Shown here piece after piece: positions 11,326-22,439 of a stretch of DNA of 64,000 bases. This stretch comes from Zoroaster sp. YZ-2022 (taxonomy: Eukaryota; Echinodermata; Asteroidea; Forcipulatida; Zoroasteridae): the NCBI GenBank assembly GCA_029582265.1, contig CM055820.1, positions 16,698,485 through 16,762,484 on the forward strand. The letters are read 5' to 3'. The notes beneath the pieces are model-generated. The model had not been told where the DNA came from, did not search any database, and saw nothing but the letters and a program-made list of their open reading frames with translations. How positions within the stretch are numbered: the stretch's first letter is position 1; each line of letters begins with the position of its first letter. Made by a program: the position numbers and the translations under genes.

Positions 11326-12288
11326 AACGGGGCAAACTCATGATGCTGTGCAATATACTAAGTCAATTAAACATTTTCAATTAATTTATGATATTTCATT
11401 TAAATAAAAAAAAAACACGAGTATCTCTATAACAATCACTTCTAAACTGATTTCGAGATTTAAATCCTCCAAAAATAACGTGTTTTTCACGATTCATTTT
11501 GCAGGCGCGTTTTCTTAAAAGTTAAAATTATTGTTCCATTTTTTTCTGCATGTAATTACAAGATTATTTTCAAATATTATAATCAATTTGTATCTTTCAG
11601 AAATATTACAAAGTCATCTTGGAAAAAATCTGAGTTTTTTTTTCAAGTTAATCTGATTTAAATCTCGAAAAATAAATGCAATTTATACCATACACATGAA
11701 CACTGTACTTATTCATTTAATAATTATACTATTTTAAACAGTAAATTATAGATCTCTGATCTCTTCAGTAACGCTTTTGTTGGTCGAGTTATTGAGCGCC
11801 TGTCATATCACAATTATGTTGTTTCACAGCCCTACTTGAAATGTACATTACTGGAAAGATTTACAAGTACATACGCCAGGTATATACCTTTATCACCCGC
11901 AGTCATCTTTGACAGGTAAAGCATACTAGTGACCAGACTATTTTTCCTTCTAGCCTCGGTTTGGTTACGTGGTTTTGTATTGAAGAAAAACAAAATGGTT
12001 GTACCATGATAAAAGTCTATTGCTCTTTGTTCTAATATCAATGTCACCTGACTTTTTTGTTAACATTTCGACTAGTTTTATATCAATACTTCCAGCCTAC
12101 ATCTCTTGCAATAAAATGACAGACGCCCAATCACGCCCAACAGTGGCGCTGTGTCACCTTCAATCGCAACTTTGTGCATCCGGCTCTCATAAATGAACCA
12201 AACGATATGAAATGCCATTGATAGAATAAATTCATGATTAATTTCATTAATACATTTTATGTAATAACAATTACATAAAATCCAATTG
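11326..12288. other. Intergenic, no gene seen
   Basis: No supported gene. A stretch near 11925-12030 (ACTATTTTTCCTTCTAGCCT and following) resembles 18848-18940, so it is probably an old dispersed repeat. Confidence 0.4.
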
Positions 12289-12820
12289 CATGGTTACTCA
12301 CGTTACATTGTGAGGTTTTGGGCTCACTCTTAATGTCATAATATTTATTTCACTCATCAGTTTTTGTCACAGTAGTGGCATTATACCCAGACCTTACTTC
12401 AGTTCTATATGTACGCTATATAAGACAAACAGCGACATTTTATGTAACGTCAGTTATCACCATTTTCTCTTATATAGCGTCAGTTACCAGCATTGTTCTC
12501 TGATATAGCGTCAGTTACCAGCATTGTTCTCTTATATAGCGTCAGTTACCTCCATTGTTCTCTTATATAGCGTCAGTTACCTCCATTGTTCTCTTATATA
12601 GCGTCAGTTACCAGCATTGTTCTCTTATATAGCGTCAGTTACCAGCATTGTTCTCTTATATAGCGTCAGTTACCAGCATTGTTCTCTTATATAGCGTCAG
12701 TTACCTCCATTGTTCTGTTATATAGCGTACATTATAAGAAATTTCTGAAATTATTTGTTTGTGCTGGTCTGGGTATAATGCAACAACTATGAAAAAGAAT
12801 AATTTAAGTGAGTAACCATG
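12289..12820. mobile_element. TIR element with minisatellite core
   Basis: The outer ends CATGGTTACTCAC and GTGAGTAACCATG are perfect inverted repeats of 13 bases. Inside, TGGCATTATACCCAGACC is mirrored by GGTCTGGGTATAATGC, and GTACGCTATATAAG is mirrored by TTATATAGCGTAC. The core is a 31-bp minisatellite. No coding capacity; the target duplication is not clear. Confidence 0.75.
12447..12727 (+). repeat. 31-bp minisatellite, about nine units
   Basis: The unit starts TATAGCGTCAGTTACC and ends ATTGTTCTCTTA, period 31 bases. Two unit types alternate in blocks, differing at CCAGC versus CCTCC. After a divergent first unit the order is AGC, AGC, TCC, TCC, AGC, AGC, AGC, TCC. There are no unique spacers. 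Confidence 0.9.
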
Positions 12821-13441
12821 GAATTCCCCTTTTATTAGGTTTCACTTTTAATGTTGTTTTCATATAAATGTTAAACTGCATTTGTTCTATATGTGTGAAA
12901 CCTCCTAGAAAGGTATTTTTTCAAACAGGCTGTGAAAAAAACTTCAACAACATGACAATTAATTATAATTTAATTAAGACAATAATCCCTTCGTGAAAAC
13001 GCTCAAACCAGAAAACGTTTTTTTTTGCCAACGCACTGAAAAGCAATTTTGTCAAAATAAAGTGTGTGTGCAAAACCAGGATATGTACGGGTACCAGGTT
13101 CAATACACTTCAATTGTGCATGGCTTTGCACATTAATTTTAATGATGGTAAAATGGTAATTTCCAAAAAGAACTCGATTATCTCATACCTTGTCTTTAGT
13201 TCTGTGTGGTCTAATAAATTGCTTTTGCGTGAAAACAGTGACGAATTGTCTGACCTTTGTTTATAGGATTTATTTCATACCCCAATGACCGATTGGTGCA
13301 ACTGTTGTTTTTGTAAGATTATGTAAGAAATCCTTTCAGTGATCCTTACTATAGGCAAACAAATTAAACGAAAATAAAACAGCATCTGGTGAAATAATGT
13401 CGGTGAATTTTCTGTCAACATTTTATCAGAGCAAAACAGAT
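12821..13441. other. Intergenic, no gene seen
   Basis: Region 3' of the fibrinogen-domain gene on the minus strand. No conserved frame recognised. Confidence 0.4.
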
Positions 13442-13588
13442 TCAATCACTGAACAGAAATGTTTCAATACACCATAACATTAAATGACTCCCATGTTGCG
13501 GATTTGTTTTCATTTCACTATTCACTAATTGATGTCCATACCATGAATCCCACCTAATGCCCTGATACTCGTTAGTCCATTCAACCAT
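13442..13588 (-). pseudogene. Decayed second copy of fibrinogen-domain C-terminus
   Basis: Directly 3' of the stop codon of the fibrinogen-related exon, the same frame continues as NEYQGIRWDSWYGHQLVNSE followed by MK. This parallels GEYPSGIRWNTWDGHQIVKS and KM in the intact exon. The similarity then fades into QHGS…FLFSD and a stop at 13442-13444. It is a partial tandem duplication of the last ~25 residues, isolated behind a stop and lacking the Cys and calcium-site parts, so not functional alone. An alternative is that it was once the true C-terminus of a neighbouring paralogue. Confidence 0.7.
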
Positions 13589-13863
13589 TCAACAGTAAAG
13601 TCCATTACGGTTTAAGACTCCGTTGCCGCAGCGCATTATTGCCATTTTACTTTTCACTATTTGATGCCCATCCCATGTATTCCATCTAATGCCGCTGGGG
13701 TATTCACCATTAAGTGTATCAGATGTAGGATTGCCTCCTGTACAACGATTAAACCACCAACCTCCATGTAATAACCTTGCACAATTAGACTCAGTATCAT
13801 TATCATTGTCTCTGTCGTATGTTGAGAACTGTTGACCATCTACCAACAGAAGAGGTTGTGTAC
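13589..13863 (-). CDS. Fibrinogen-related domain protein, last exon (partial)
   Basis: This exon encodes the C-terminal third of a fibrinogen-like globular domain, the secreted recognition fold of ficolins, tenascins, angiopoietins and invertebrate FREPs. In order it shows FSTYDRDNDND (calcium loop with paired Asp), SNCARLLHGGWWFNRC (the Cys pair enclosing the aromatic GGWW), LNGEYPSGIRWNTWDGH, and KMAIMRC, ending in VLNRNGLYC and a TGA at 13589-13591. The 3' splice site (…TTTTTTCTGTCAAG) places the exon start at 13863 with a split first codon. Upstream exons for the rest of the domain and a signal peptide should lie at higher coordinates on this strand; none were recognised before the gap at 15027. 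The extra Cys near the end is unusual. Ligand and role (lectin or immune) cannot be read from this fragment. Confidence 0.85.
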
Positions 13864-14304
13864 CTTGACAGAAAAAACACAAAATCATAATGTTGTAAAT
13901 AATATTAGGTGTTTTGTGTATTGCTCATTGCATTTATCAGGATACAAAGTAACCTTATTGAAGTTTTAAGCGTTTTAAGCCTTTTTGTTCTTCATCTAAA
14001 CAGATGATTTTTGGAAAAAATAGTTCCCAAAATTAATTAATTTATAATGTCTAATATTAGGTTTGCAAGGCCGGCGATCCCAGGGGGACGGGAGACATGT
14101 CCCCCAATATTCATTACGGGGACGGTAATGGTAATGTCCCCCAATAATTGTCGTCTCTCTAATTTGTTTTATTCAGAGCAGACAAATAATATTATTCAAT
14201 TGTTTTGTTGCTATTACAGACACCCGTATCAGCGTAGTTAGGCCATTTTGTTTCTATAAATCATTCCGTTCACATTATGGGCACACTGCAGTAATAGCAT
14301 AAAA

Positions 14305-14345
14305 TGGGGTGGGGGTGGGGGTGGGGGTGGCGTGGGGTGGGGGGT
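14305..14345 (+). other. G-rich quadruplex-prone tract
   Basis: Five or more runs of four to six G separated by a single T or by CGT. A strong G-quadruplex pattern, immediately beside the hAT-like MITE at 14347. Confidence 0.6.
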
Positions 14346-14346
14346 C

Positions 14347-14600
14347 CATGGGCGGATCCAGAACATTTTTTAGGGGGGCTGAGAATCAAAAACAATTATT
14401 TTTTAGTACTACACAAATTACAATGAAATAATCAAAGGGAGAGAAAAACAAAGCACACTGTGGGAATGGGAGTGCGTTCTCCCCTCCCCTCCCCTCCTCT
14501 CTCTCTCTCTCTCTTTCTCTCTTTTTTTATACATATTTTTTTACGATTTTAGGGCGGGGGGCTACAGCCCCCTTAGCCCCCCCCCCTGGATCCGCCAATG
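14347..14600 (+). mobile_element. hAT-like MITE (CATNGGCGGATCC), copy 1
   Basis: Ends CATGGGCGGATCC and GGATCCGCCAATG, flanked by the 5-base direct repeat GGGTC at 14342-14346 and 14601-14605. The interior has GGGGGGCTGAGAATC near the left, a TC-rich microsatellite, and a GGGGGCTACAGCCCCC hairpin near the right. It shares all of this with copies at 18129-18382 and 61117-61376. A 5-base target duplication with GGCGGATCC-type ends fits some hAT groups; there is no transposase. Confidence 0.85.
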
Positions 14601-14605
14601 GGGTC

Positions 14606-15026
14606 ATTTGTCCAACTCCATACTATCCCCTCAATCATAACAAATCGCTGCCACTGGCTTTGTTGTATTGCTGACTTTGTCGGCAAACCAAGTAACCTTT
14701 ACAAAACATTAGGAAACGGAATAACAACCAGCAACATAAACCCTAAAACGAAATGTGTAATGTTTGAATCTATAGCAGATGAAATTTGATAGTTTTTACA
14801 TTGCTCCATTTCAATAATTAAAGTACACTCATCAAACATATTCATACATTTTTGGAGTTTTAAAAAAATACATTTCAAGTATTGTTTTTTCGAATGCAAT
14901 GCAAAAGGGACCAAACTCGTGACTAATTAATTTATATTTGTAAATTTCAACCAATCAGAGTAATGACGATTAACAGTATGTTTTGGGATGGATAGATTAT
15001 GCATAATTGCTCTATTGAGGGCGCGA
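14606..15026. other. Intergenic, no gene seen
   Basis: No conserved frame or repeat recognised before the assembly gap. Confidence 0.4.
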
Positions 15027-15526
15027 NNNNNNNNNNNNNNNNNNNNNNNNNNNNNNNNNNNNNNNNNNNNNNNNNNNNNNNNNNNNNNNNNNNNNNNNNN
15101 NNNNNNNNNNNNNNNNNNNNNNNNNNNNNNNNNNNNNNNNNNNNNNNNNNNNNNNNNNNNNNNNNNNNNNNNNNNNNNNNNNNNNNNNNNNNNNNNNNNN
15201 NNNNNNNNNNNNNNNNNNNNNNNNNNNNNNNNNNNNNNNNNNNNNNNNNNNNNNNNNNNNNNNNNNNNNNNNNNNNNNNNNNNNNNNNNNNNNNNNNNNN
15301 NNNNNNNNNNNNNNNNNNNNNNNNNNNNNNNNNNNNNNNNNNNNNNNNNNNNNNNNNNNNNNNNNNNNNNNNNNNNNNNNNNNNNNNNNNNNNNNNNNNN
15401 NNNNNNNNNNNNNNNNNNNNNNNNNNNNNNNNNNNNNNNNNNNNNNNNNNNNNNNNNNNNNNNNNNNNNNNNNNNNNNNNNNNNNNNNNNNNNNNNNNNN
15501 NNNNNNNNNNNNNNNNNNNNNNNNNN
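15027..15526. other. Assembly gap (500 N)
   Basis: Exactly 500 undetermined bases, likely a placeholder length. Exons of either flanking gene could be hidden here. Apparent reading frames across it are meaningless. Confidence 0.99.
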
Positions 15527-15579
15527 GATCACTCCGTGGAGGTGTATTAACATTGGATAAAAACCGGTCTTGACGATAT

Positions 15580-15768
15580 GGGGTCCATTTCATAGAACTG
15601 CTAAGCAGAGAATTTTGCTAAGCAATATAAAACAGACTACCAGCCAAAATGCATACATTTTGTATGAAAGTTTGGCTGGTAACCAAACAATCCGCTAAGC
15701 AAATAATTTTTCTGGTTAGCAATTTTATCTGCTAAGCCGCAGCTCTATGAAATTATGAAATTGGCCCC
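15580..15768. mobile_element. MITE with GGGTCCATTTCATAGA ends
   Basis: The left end GGGTCCATTTCATAGAACTG and right end AGCTCTATGAAAT…GAAATTGGCCCC are inverted. Inside, CTGCTAAGCAGA pairs with TCTGCTAAG, and ACCAGCCAAA with TTTGGCTGGT, so the whole element folds back on itself. Non-coding. Confidence 0.75.
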
Positions 15769-15953
15769 GGTTTAAATGTCATTTAGTCGAAGCCGAACAA
15801 TTTAATGATTATAAACATGATTTAAATAACAATTGTCAAAGCCATCGCCCGCCCGCCTCTCGTATAAACATCCTTTAGCCCAAAATTCATCGCCCCCGTA
15901 TGGTCTTGGATTGTTCACTTCCCACTCATTATACGTTTATACTTCTTCAACAG

Positions 15954-18712
15954 GGACCGTTTTTGACGCACACCAGGCGCCTTCCTCACGTCAACGAGGA
16001 CCAATCAGTGACAAAACAAGCACAGGGGAAAACACTAGGTCTAATGAAACACAGCGTCGAAAATAAAAATGGTAATATCTTTTAAATGAATATCTATAGG
16101 CTTAACTAAACTATAGTCTTGTCATTTTTGTTTCGTTAGAACTGGACATTTATGAACACTTTTTCAATTGAAATGGGTCAATGATATGAATATTGGAAGG
16201 GGCCAGTCAACCACAGGCTGCAATATGCCTGAAAGGTGAGGGGAAGATATTGACTGAAAATAGAAACATAATATATTTGTGTACATTGCTCCTCATCAAC
16301 ATGACGGGAGAGGGGCGCACGCTCATATGATATTGCTCCACACAATCTGCCAAGAACATTAATGACTAAGATATCCTTCTCAAACTCCTTGTCAAACTCT
16401 TGAAACGGTTGTCATCGTTCAGGTGGAGTTGTGGAAGAAATTAACAAATTGACCGATTTGACAATCTCTTGCTAGTATATAGACCCTATCTTAATTTCCT
16501 TTTTACTCCCTACGCTCACAGACAAGACGTCCGATAGTCAATCAGACACAGGAAGCCAGCATTCTCAACGTGACGATGACTTGACTTATGAACAGGTGAA
16601 CACAATCTAATATTTTGTGACTTTTGTCACATTATTCAGTCGATCCCAGAAGTTGAAGGAGCGATATATTTTTGAGAATTGTAATATGCCTAAACATGTA
16701 CACACGTTTGTTTATGGTGTGAACCGAGGACCTCCTATTGTTCCCCTATTTTGTTCCCTTTGTTTTAGGCATCTCCCATTTGATTTATATACTTTTTCAA
16801 CCGAGGACCCATTGTTCCCTTAAATTATAAGTACTCGTTTTACACCATAAACAAACAATGCACGACTACTTTAACCCCAAGGTTTTTGCACGTGGGATGG
16901 TGCTATGGCATACGTACAGGTGGCGAAGCCGTGTCGAGTAGGATATAATAAGAGGGGTGTTTTATTTATTATCCAAGACCCTATTTTTTGTTTAACCTTT
17001 GAATATTATAATTATATACTATTGTGTGGGATTATGAAGATCAAGATTCTCCCCTGCATACCCGGGAAACATTCTCCCTTTAGCTTCAAGTTCTCACCTC
17101 ATACCAATGCCTAATTTGCTCGCGTTCGGTTTTTATGGCTGAATAGGCCTATAAAATAATATTATTGATTTAAATATTCTTGTTCATTTATATTTCTAGT
17201 CTGAAAAACCTACAAGCATTGGACGAGACACGTTCGTACAAATCGGCACATTGGAACGAGGGGAAATATTTGTAAGTAATGAAAAATAGAGAAATATATT
17301 TTTACTAATCATCTGTTCAGACCTTAAAGGGAATGTATACAACATTGGTTATAATACTACCAGTATTCTTTATATTTTCTTTGTCTAAGTCACGAGAAAA
17401 ATGAAACAGCATTCACTTACAGCAAATAGTTGATGTAGACATACATAGTTAGGTTTTAAAAATATATAGTAATAATATTCAAACTTAAAATAATAAATTT
17501 CGGGATTAATTGGCGGGGGTGGGTAAAGGTTGGTAGGGGAGGGGTAGATCATAAGAATAAATCACTGACACAGTTGGATAGTCTTATACTTTTTCTGATA
17601 AAGCAACAAGGTTTGCTTCAATCTTTCTCTTTGTCTCTTTTTATTTATTATTTTATTTGGTGGAAGATTATTTTTTCATGTTAAATTCATCATGATTGTG
17701 TTTCCACCACTGATTACAATATAGACATTGTTTGTTTCTTTTCAAGGGGGTCTCTGAGATGGTTTTTGGCAAGCAGCCGAGTCTCTGTTTGGTAAGCAAT
17801 GGTGCAGAGTGCATTCTGATCGCTAAGAAGTTCTACGCCAAGCACGCCACAGAAGCAAACCTGAAAACTATAACAGATCAGGTACGTTGAGGACCTCTCT
17901 ATAGTGTTTACTTTATCCACAAAATTATTGTATACAGGCTTAACAGACCATGTGACTTGTTTACAGTTTGCGTGACCTTCAGAGCACTAGCGTGTATTTT
18001 TAATTTTCAGATTTATTTTGTAAATGCAAATGTTTTGTTAACGTTGGAATGAATACAATCTGCATGCATGTATCACGACATTATGAAATAAGCTTAAACT
18101 TTCATAGGTTGGTTTATGTAGATATCTCCATGGGCGGATCCAGAACATTTTTAGGGGGGGGGACTGAGAATCAAAAACAATTATTTTTCAGTACAGTACT
18201 AAGTAGGTCACCTCCTTATGTTTATCCTGCACACTGTGGGAATGGGAGTGCGTTTTCCCCTCCCCTCCCCCTCTCTTTTTCTCTTTTTTATTTATTTTTA
18301 TTTATTTTATTTTTTAAATATTTTTTTAAAACGATTTTAGGGGGGCTACAGCCCCCTTAGCCCCCCACCGGATCCGCCAATGATCTCTTGACATTTTACC
18401 AAAAGTGTACACTAGCTTCAAAAAAGTGAACGCTTTTGAGGTTATTATTTTTAACAAAATGAAAAAGTTACAAACGGATGTTGTTTAATACTCACATACA
18501 CTACGACTGTTTCATGTATATGTTTTTTCCCTCAGCTCCGACCGTACCCCAATGAGGACACCCTCCTCCGTGATCTGCGAGAGAAGCTGACGTGGCACGA
18601 CCACCGGGAGACGACTCTGACAGATACAGCGCACAATCTGAGACGCTACCGAAGAAGTCGTTCGAACCGGGGTCTGCGGACACCAGCAGCTACGCTCAAT
18701 ACCGGGCCGTGA
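15954..18712 (+). CDS. Cyclic nucleotide-binding domain protein, CNBD2-like (3' part)
   Basis: Five exons join with consistent phases and canonical AG/GT ends: 15954-16071, 16522-16595, 17200-17271, 17747-17881 and 18536-18712 (TGA at 18710-18712). They encode about 191 residues. The diagnostic part is exons 3-4: FVQIGTLERGEIF, then GVSEMVFGKQPSLCL, then VSNGAECILIAKKFYAKHA. This follows the end of a cNMP-binding beta-roll (IxxLxxGxxFG, cassette, then AxxxxIxxxxF). The phosphate-binding cassette is degenerate: no FGE and no conserved Arg, so cAMP/cGMP binding is doubtful. Exons 1-2 encode a polar, probably disordered insert (DKTSDSQSDTGSQHSQRDDD). The last exon (LRPYPNEDTLLRDLREKLTW) ends in a basic Arg/Ser-rich tail. 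The start and the first half of the roll are missing, probably in or beyond the gap. The arrangement resembles CNBD2, but I recognise the family rather than the orthologue. Confidence 0.78.
16706..16856. mobile_element. Small intronic inverted-repeat element
   Basis: GTTTGTTTATGGTGTGAA is mirrored by TTACACCATAAACAAAC about 110 bases later, with a repeated CCGAGGACC word in the interior. It lies in the intron between exons 2 and 3 of the CNBD2-like gene. Non-coding. Confidence 0.55.
18129..18382 (+). mobile_element. hAT-like MITE (CATNGGCGGATCC), copy 2
   Basis: Ends CATGGGCGGATCC and GGATCCGCCAATG, with a perfect 5-base target duplication ATCTC at 18124-18128 and 18383-18387. It lies in the last intron of the CNBD2-like gene. 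Same family as 14347 and 61117. Confidence 0.9.
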
Positions 18713-20364
18713 TGCCAAAAAGGGGTTTCCAGATTTTGGGTCGGGGTCTAGCTACAATAGACCTTTGTCACACTGCAGCAATCTTTGTCTGATTCCCTGT
18801 ATACCCGATTACAATGATAACGATAAATCTCATTAGAAAAAAAGGATCAGACTATTTTCCCTTCCAGCCTCTGTTTGGTTACATTGATTTGAATGACAGA
18901 AAAAAACAAGATGTCTGCACCATGACAGTAGTCTGTGATGAGCAAAACTGTGGGCACACTTTGACACAGTAACTCAGAGGTTTCACCAAGAGAGTCCCCC
19001 TTTCCTTCCGCCCAATATTGAGTGCTTTGAATTTGGCTGGGATATCGCGCTGCCAAATGTTTCCAACTTCAACATGATTGAATGGTGGGTGTGGGGATGT
19101 ACCAACAGGTTTTGCAGACCAGTGTAGCTCAGTTTAAAAAAAAAATAGTGCCAGTAAGAGGCTTAACAAAAACTCTACTATTTGAATAAGCAATAATGAT
19201 TGAACACTTAATGGAAAGGTCGCAAACTTAATGCTATGAACGAAATTGGTCTATACCAGTCGCAGTTCTATGGGGGCTAGAGGGGGCTATAGTACCCCAC
19301 AAAAAATCATATATAGACCTTGAAAATCATATATAGGCCGCTGTTACCATGATATGTACATTCATATCATTATTTAGTACCCCATGTAGCTATACCTATA
19401 AATTAAACGTTAAAAAGAATATAATATTAAATATATCTGTCGCTTTGTTAAAAACGTCTTATAGTCTCTTCATGAAGCTTGAACCCCCCCCCCAAACAAA
19501 CAAACAAACAAATAAATAAATAAATTGCATATAATAAAAATTAAAAAAATTACAAGTATCTTAGAGGGTTTGTACATTTTGTACTTCTCCATGTAAATCA
19601 ATAATTTTTTTAAATGTTCAGTTGATTACTATTTGAGATGGTCCAGTGTACATTTTTTTGCCCGGTGCAGTTTGACCTTTGGGGCTCTTTTGTAAACATG
19701 TGATGTCACTGGTCACATCGTCTAAACTTGGGTGATTTTTGTTCGCTGAAGGGGTGACTTTGCAAGAGCGACACTAGAAAGGCGATTGTTAAACGTCGTG
19801 AAAAGCGGGCAATTTGTTTTCCCCATGGGTAGGCTTTTCTGAATTTGACCCAAAAGGGGCTCGGAGAAAGTGACTTTTTACAATATTTTACTGTGAGTTT
19901 AGATGATTAATAAAACGTAGGCCTATGTTGTTTAGTTTAATTAATATTTGCTTATTAATATTAATTTATGTTTTCTCCAAAAATCTTCAGTTTGTGCACA
20001 AATTAATGTCAAGTAGTGATTGTTTACTGCACTTTCCCTTAATTTGTTACCCTTCTTAGATACAAATCAACTTACGTAGACAATTATTTCACAGGAAAAA
20101 TGCACAATATTCATGACACAATACATGTACTTGTATAAGTTGTTAGTCCTGCTCCCTGGGGAGGCCTCTCTCAGACATCTCTCACATGAAATTATGAGAC
20201 TCGGCAATTTCCTTAAATACCTTTCTCTTTTGATGTGAGTTTCATGCAAGAACATTTCTTAAATTTATTACACATTGTCAAGAATAATTGTGTGCAATTT
20301 TGAAAACAACCAATGCCCTTTTCAATTTCAATGGTCCAGCTACTCCAAAATTATACACTGTTTT
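18713..20364. other. Intergenic, mostly featureless
   Basis: No gene recognised. It holds a C-run followed by (AAAC)n(AAAT)n at about 19484-19525, and an old dispersed repeat at about 18848-18940 that resembles 11925-12030. The block CTTCAGTTTGTGCACAAATT near 19987 recurs near 25788 inside an array unit. Confidence 0.45.
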
Positions 20365-20590
20365 CCCCATTCATATTATAAATTAGAACTTCTCTGAATT
20401 TTCAAATACGTTATTCTTGGTCCATGTACTTGTAAAACCTTCTTACTATTTTGTACAGCATGTTCACTGTGATGTATTATTTTCCTCATTCACATAAATT
20501 AGAACTTCTCTGAAATTTCAAATACTTTATTCTTGGTCCATGTACTTATAAAACTTTCCTATTATTTTTTTACAGCATGTTGACTCCAAT
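20365..20590 (+). repeat. Two-copy tandem duplication of about 115 bp
   Basis: Two adjacent copies share AAATTAGAACTTCTCTGAA, TATTCTTGGTCCATGTACTT and TACAGCATGTT. The second copy supplies the polypyrimidine tract and AG of the exon-like segment that begins at 20576, so the duplication also doubled a potential splice acceptor. Confidence 0.7.
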
Positions 20591-21493
20591 ACATCATGGC
20601 TCATACTAAGTTCCAGCCTACAGCACCCCGAGACAGCGTTGACACCACATCCAAATGCAGTTTGTAGGCTACATGATGGTATGGTTTAACGTCTTACGTT
20701 AACAGATCATTTGAGAATCCGTGCACAATTAATGGAAGTGGTCTTCATTACTTGGTTTCGTTTGAATGTACGTAAACTTTCACATTTTATTTAGATGTAT
20801 GTTCATTTTAGTATAATTTTATGGATATTGATTACATAAAACCATGGTTAACGTTAAAAACCTTAGTGTGGCAAATGGTATCACATGTGCCGTGCCTGGA
20901 GTGAAACAGGTAAACTCGTATGCGTACTCGTACTTCTACCAATTCACACTTATTTTGGTCAACTCAACCCGGAAAAATATTTATTACTGAATATTTACTG
21001 GCATGCGTACGGGTTGACATCCGGTGGAGTACGCGTTGGTAGAAGTACAAGTTAATTTAGCTACACTATAGTGTCTGTAGTTCCTCATAATACTAGTGGT
21101 ACTTATGTCCTGTGTGGTGATGGCTGCATTGCAGTTTACTTTATACTAAATTTTCTCACTAAAGTAGACCAGAAACAAATATCAACACCTTTATTGAGAT
21201 AATGAAACAGTCACATCATGGAGGAAGGAAGACGTCACATGTATTTCTATTCCATTGTAAAACCTAACTTAAAGGCATTGTTCTGAAGGGATCATTTTTC
21301 TGAAGTTACATCAATCCATCATCCTGATAATAACATATAAGGGCATTCTAAGTTATGTGTGTTTTGTTAGCATGACCCATTATTCTTCGTCCCTCTTTGA
21401 AAACATTTAATATTGTTTTTACATGATTCGTTTATATTTCAGATCAACGATATCCATTTATGCTACTGCTACAAGGTGTCTGTGTAACTTTGT
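20576..21493 (+). CDS. Possible two-exon 3' end of an unknown gene
   Basis: Two segments look like exons. 20576-20678 follows TATTTTTTTACAG and precedes GTATGG. It is open for 34 codons (HVDSNTSWLILSSSLQHP … NAVCRLHD) and ends one base into a codon. A second segment starting at 21443, after TTTATATTTCAG, restores that frame as DQRYPFMLLLQGVCVTL and then a stop. The duplicated second segment at 44665 keeps the same start (DQRYPFVLLLQGVAESV, stop). I do not recognise the protein; the support is only splice sites, phase agreement and the duplicate. It could be a pseudogene or chance. No upstream exon was found. Confidence 0.3.
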
Positions 21494-22430
21494 GATCCAA
21501 TGGCCAGCATTTGAAGTTCATCCATTCATCAAAGGAGTTAACGTATTATTCAAATTATTTTATATGGACTTATCCTATCTGTGGCAGTCTTTACCCTCAA
21601 GGGAATTGTTTTTTCAGGACCTCAAGACACATCTAGGTCTTTCTAGGAATTTCTTTAACATGTTAGAACAAAATAGTACTGAGGAATTCTTATTATTTTT
21701 TTGACTGGACCCAAACATCCTCGCAAATGTAATTATTAAGCAATATCTGTTGGTGATCTAGTAAAATGTATATTGCCGACAGTGAATCACTGGCAGTTGG
21801 GCCATATAAACATAGTAAACATACCCCCCACCCAATCTTCATTGCATGGGTGTGTCAGCCTTGGAATACCTTTTGCCAGATCACCCAATTAAAGTTCCTA
21901 TTTATTTGTATGCTCGCATTGGGATAGTACTGACCATCAATCCCATAAACACAATTGGTTAAACAGACAGTATCGTCACGATCAGAACAGACTTTCTACA
22001 AACGGGCATGGAATTGGTGTCCTAGTTTAAGACGAACATAGTGACTAAAAATTACTGGCTCATTTATGCAGCAGCAACGCGAATATGACCTTATCATGTG
22101 AGTATTATTTTCAGTCACTGAGTTAAACTAGAACTTGAACTCTGATACCATGCCCTGTTGATCGTGAAGATATTGCCACCTTTAAACAATAACTTTAACA
22201 TTACTATTTAGGAAAATGTATTTTCAACAGTTAATGACACATAAATACATATACATGTAACAATCAGAAGATCATATTTCAGTACTGTTTGTTTCTTTTT
22301 ATTTTACAGTTATCCTTCAAATTACATTGTGCTGTCTCTTCCCTATAAGTATTGTTTTAAAAAACTGAACCAAACCTCACCTCGGGGCCAAAAATGTGTA
22401 ATGATAAAGCTGTGATGATACAGTATTTAA
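21157..22430 (+). repeat. 1.3-kb direct repeat flanking the array, left copy
   Basis: From CTCACTAAAGTAGACCAG to GATGATACAGTATTT this segment is repeated at 44369-45713 in the same orientation, with small indels. This copy is contiguous with the putative upstream exon at 20576, whereas the other copy starts inside the equivalent of its intron. That suggests this is the original location. Confidence 0.85.
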
Positions 22431-22439
22431 TTCCACCAC

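Noticed and set aside
12447..12727. CRISPR-like regular repeats
   Set aside because: The 31-bp units are directly adjacent with no unique spacers, in a eukaryotic genome and inside a TIR element. It is a minisatellite.
14927..15593. Open frames of about 190-208 codons around 15.0-15.6 kb
   Set aside because: They run through 500 undetermined bases, so they carry no evidence.
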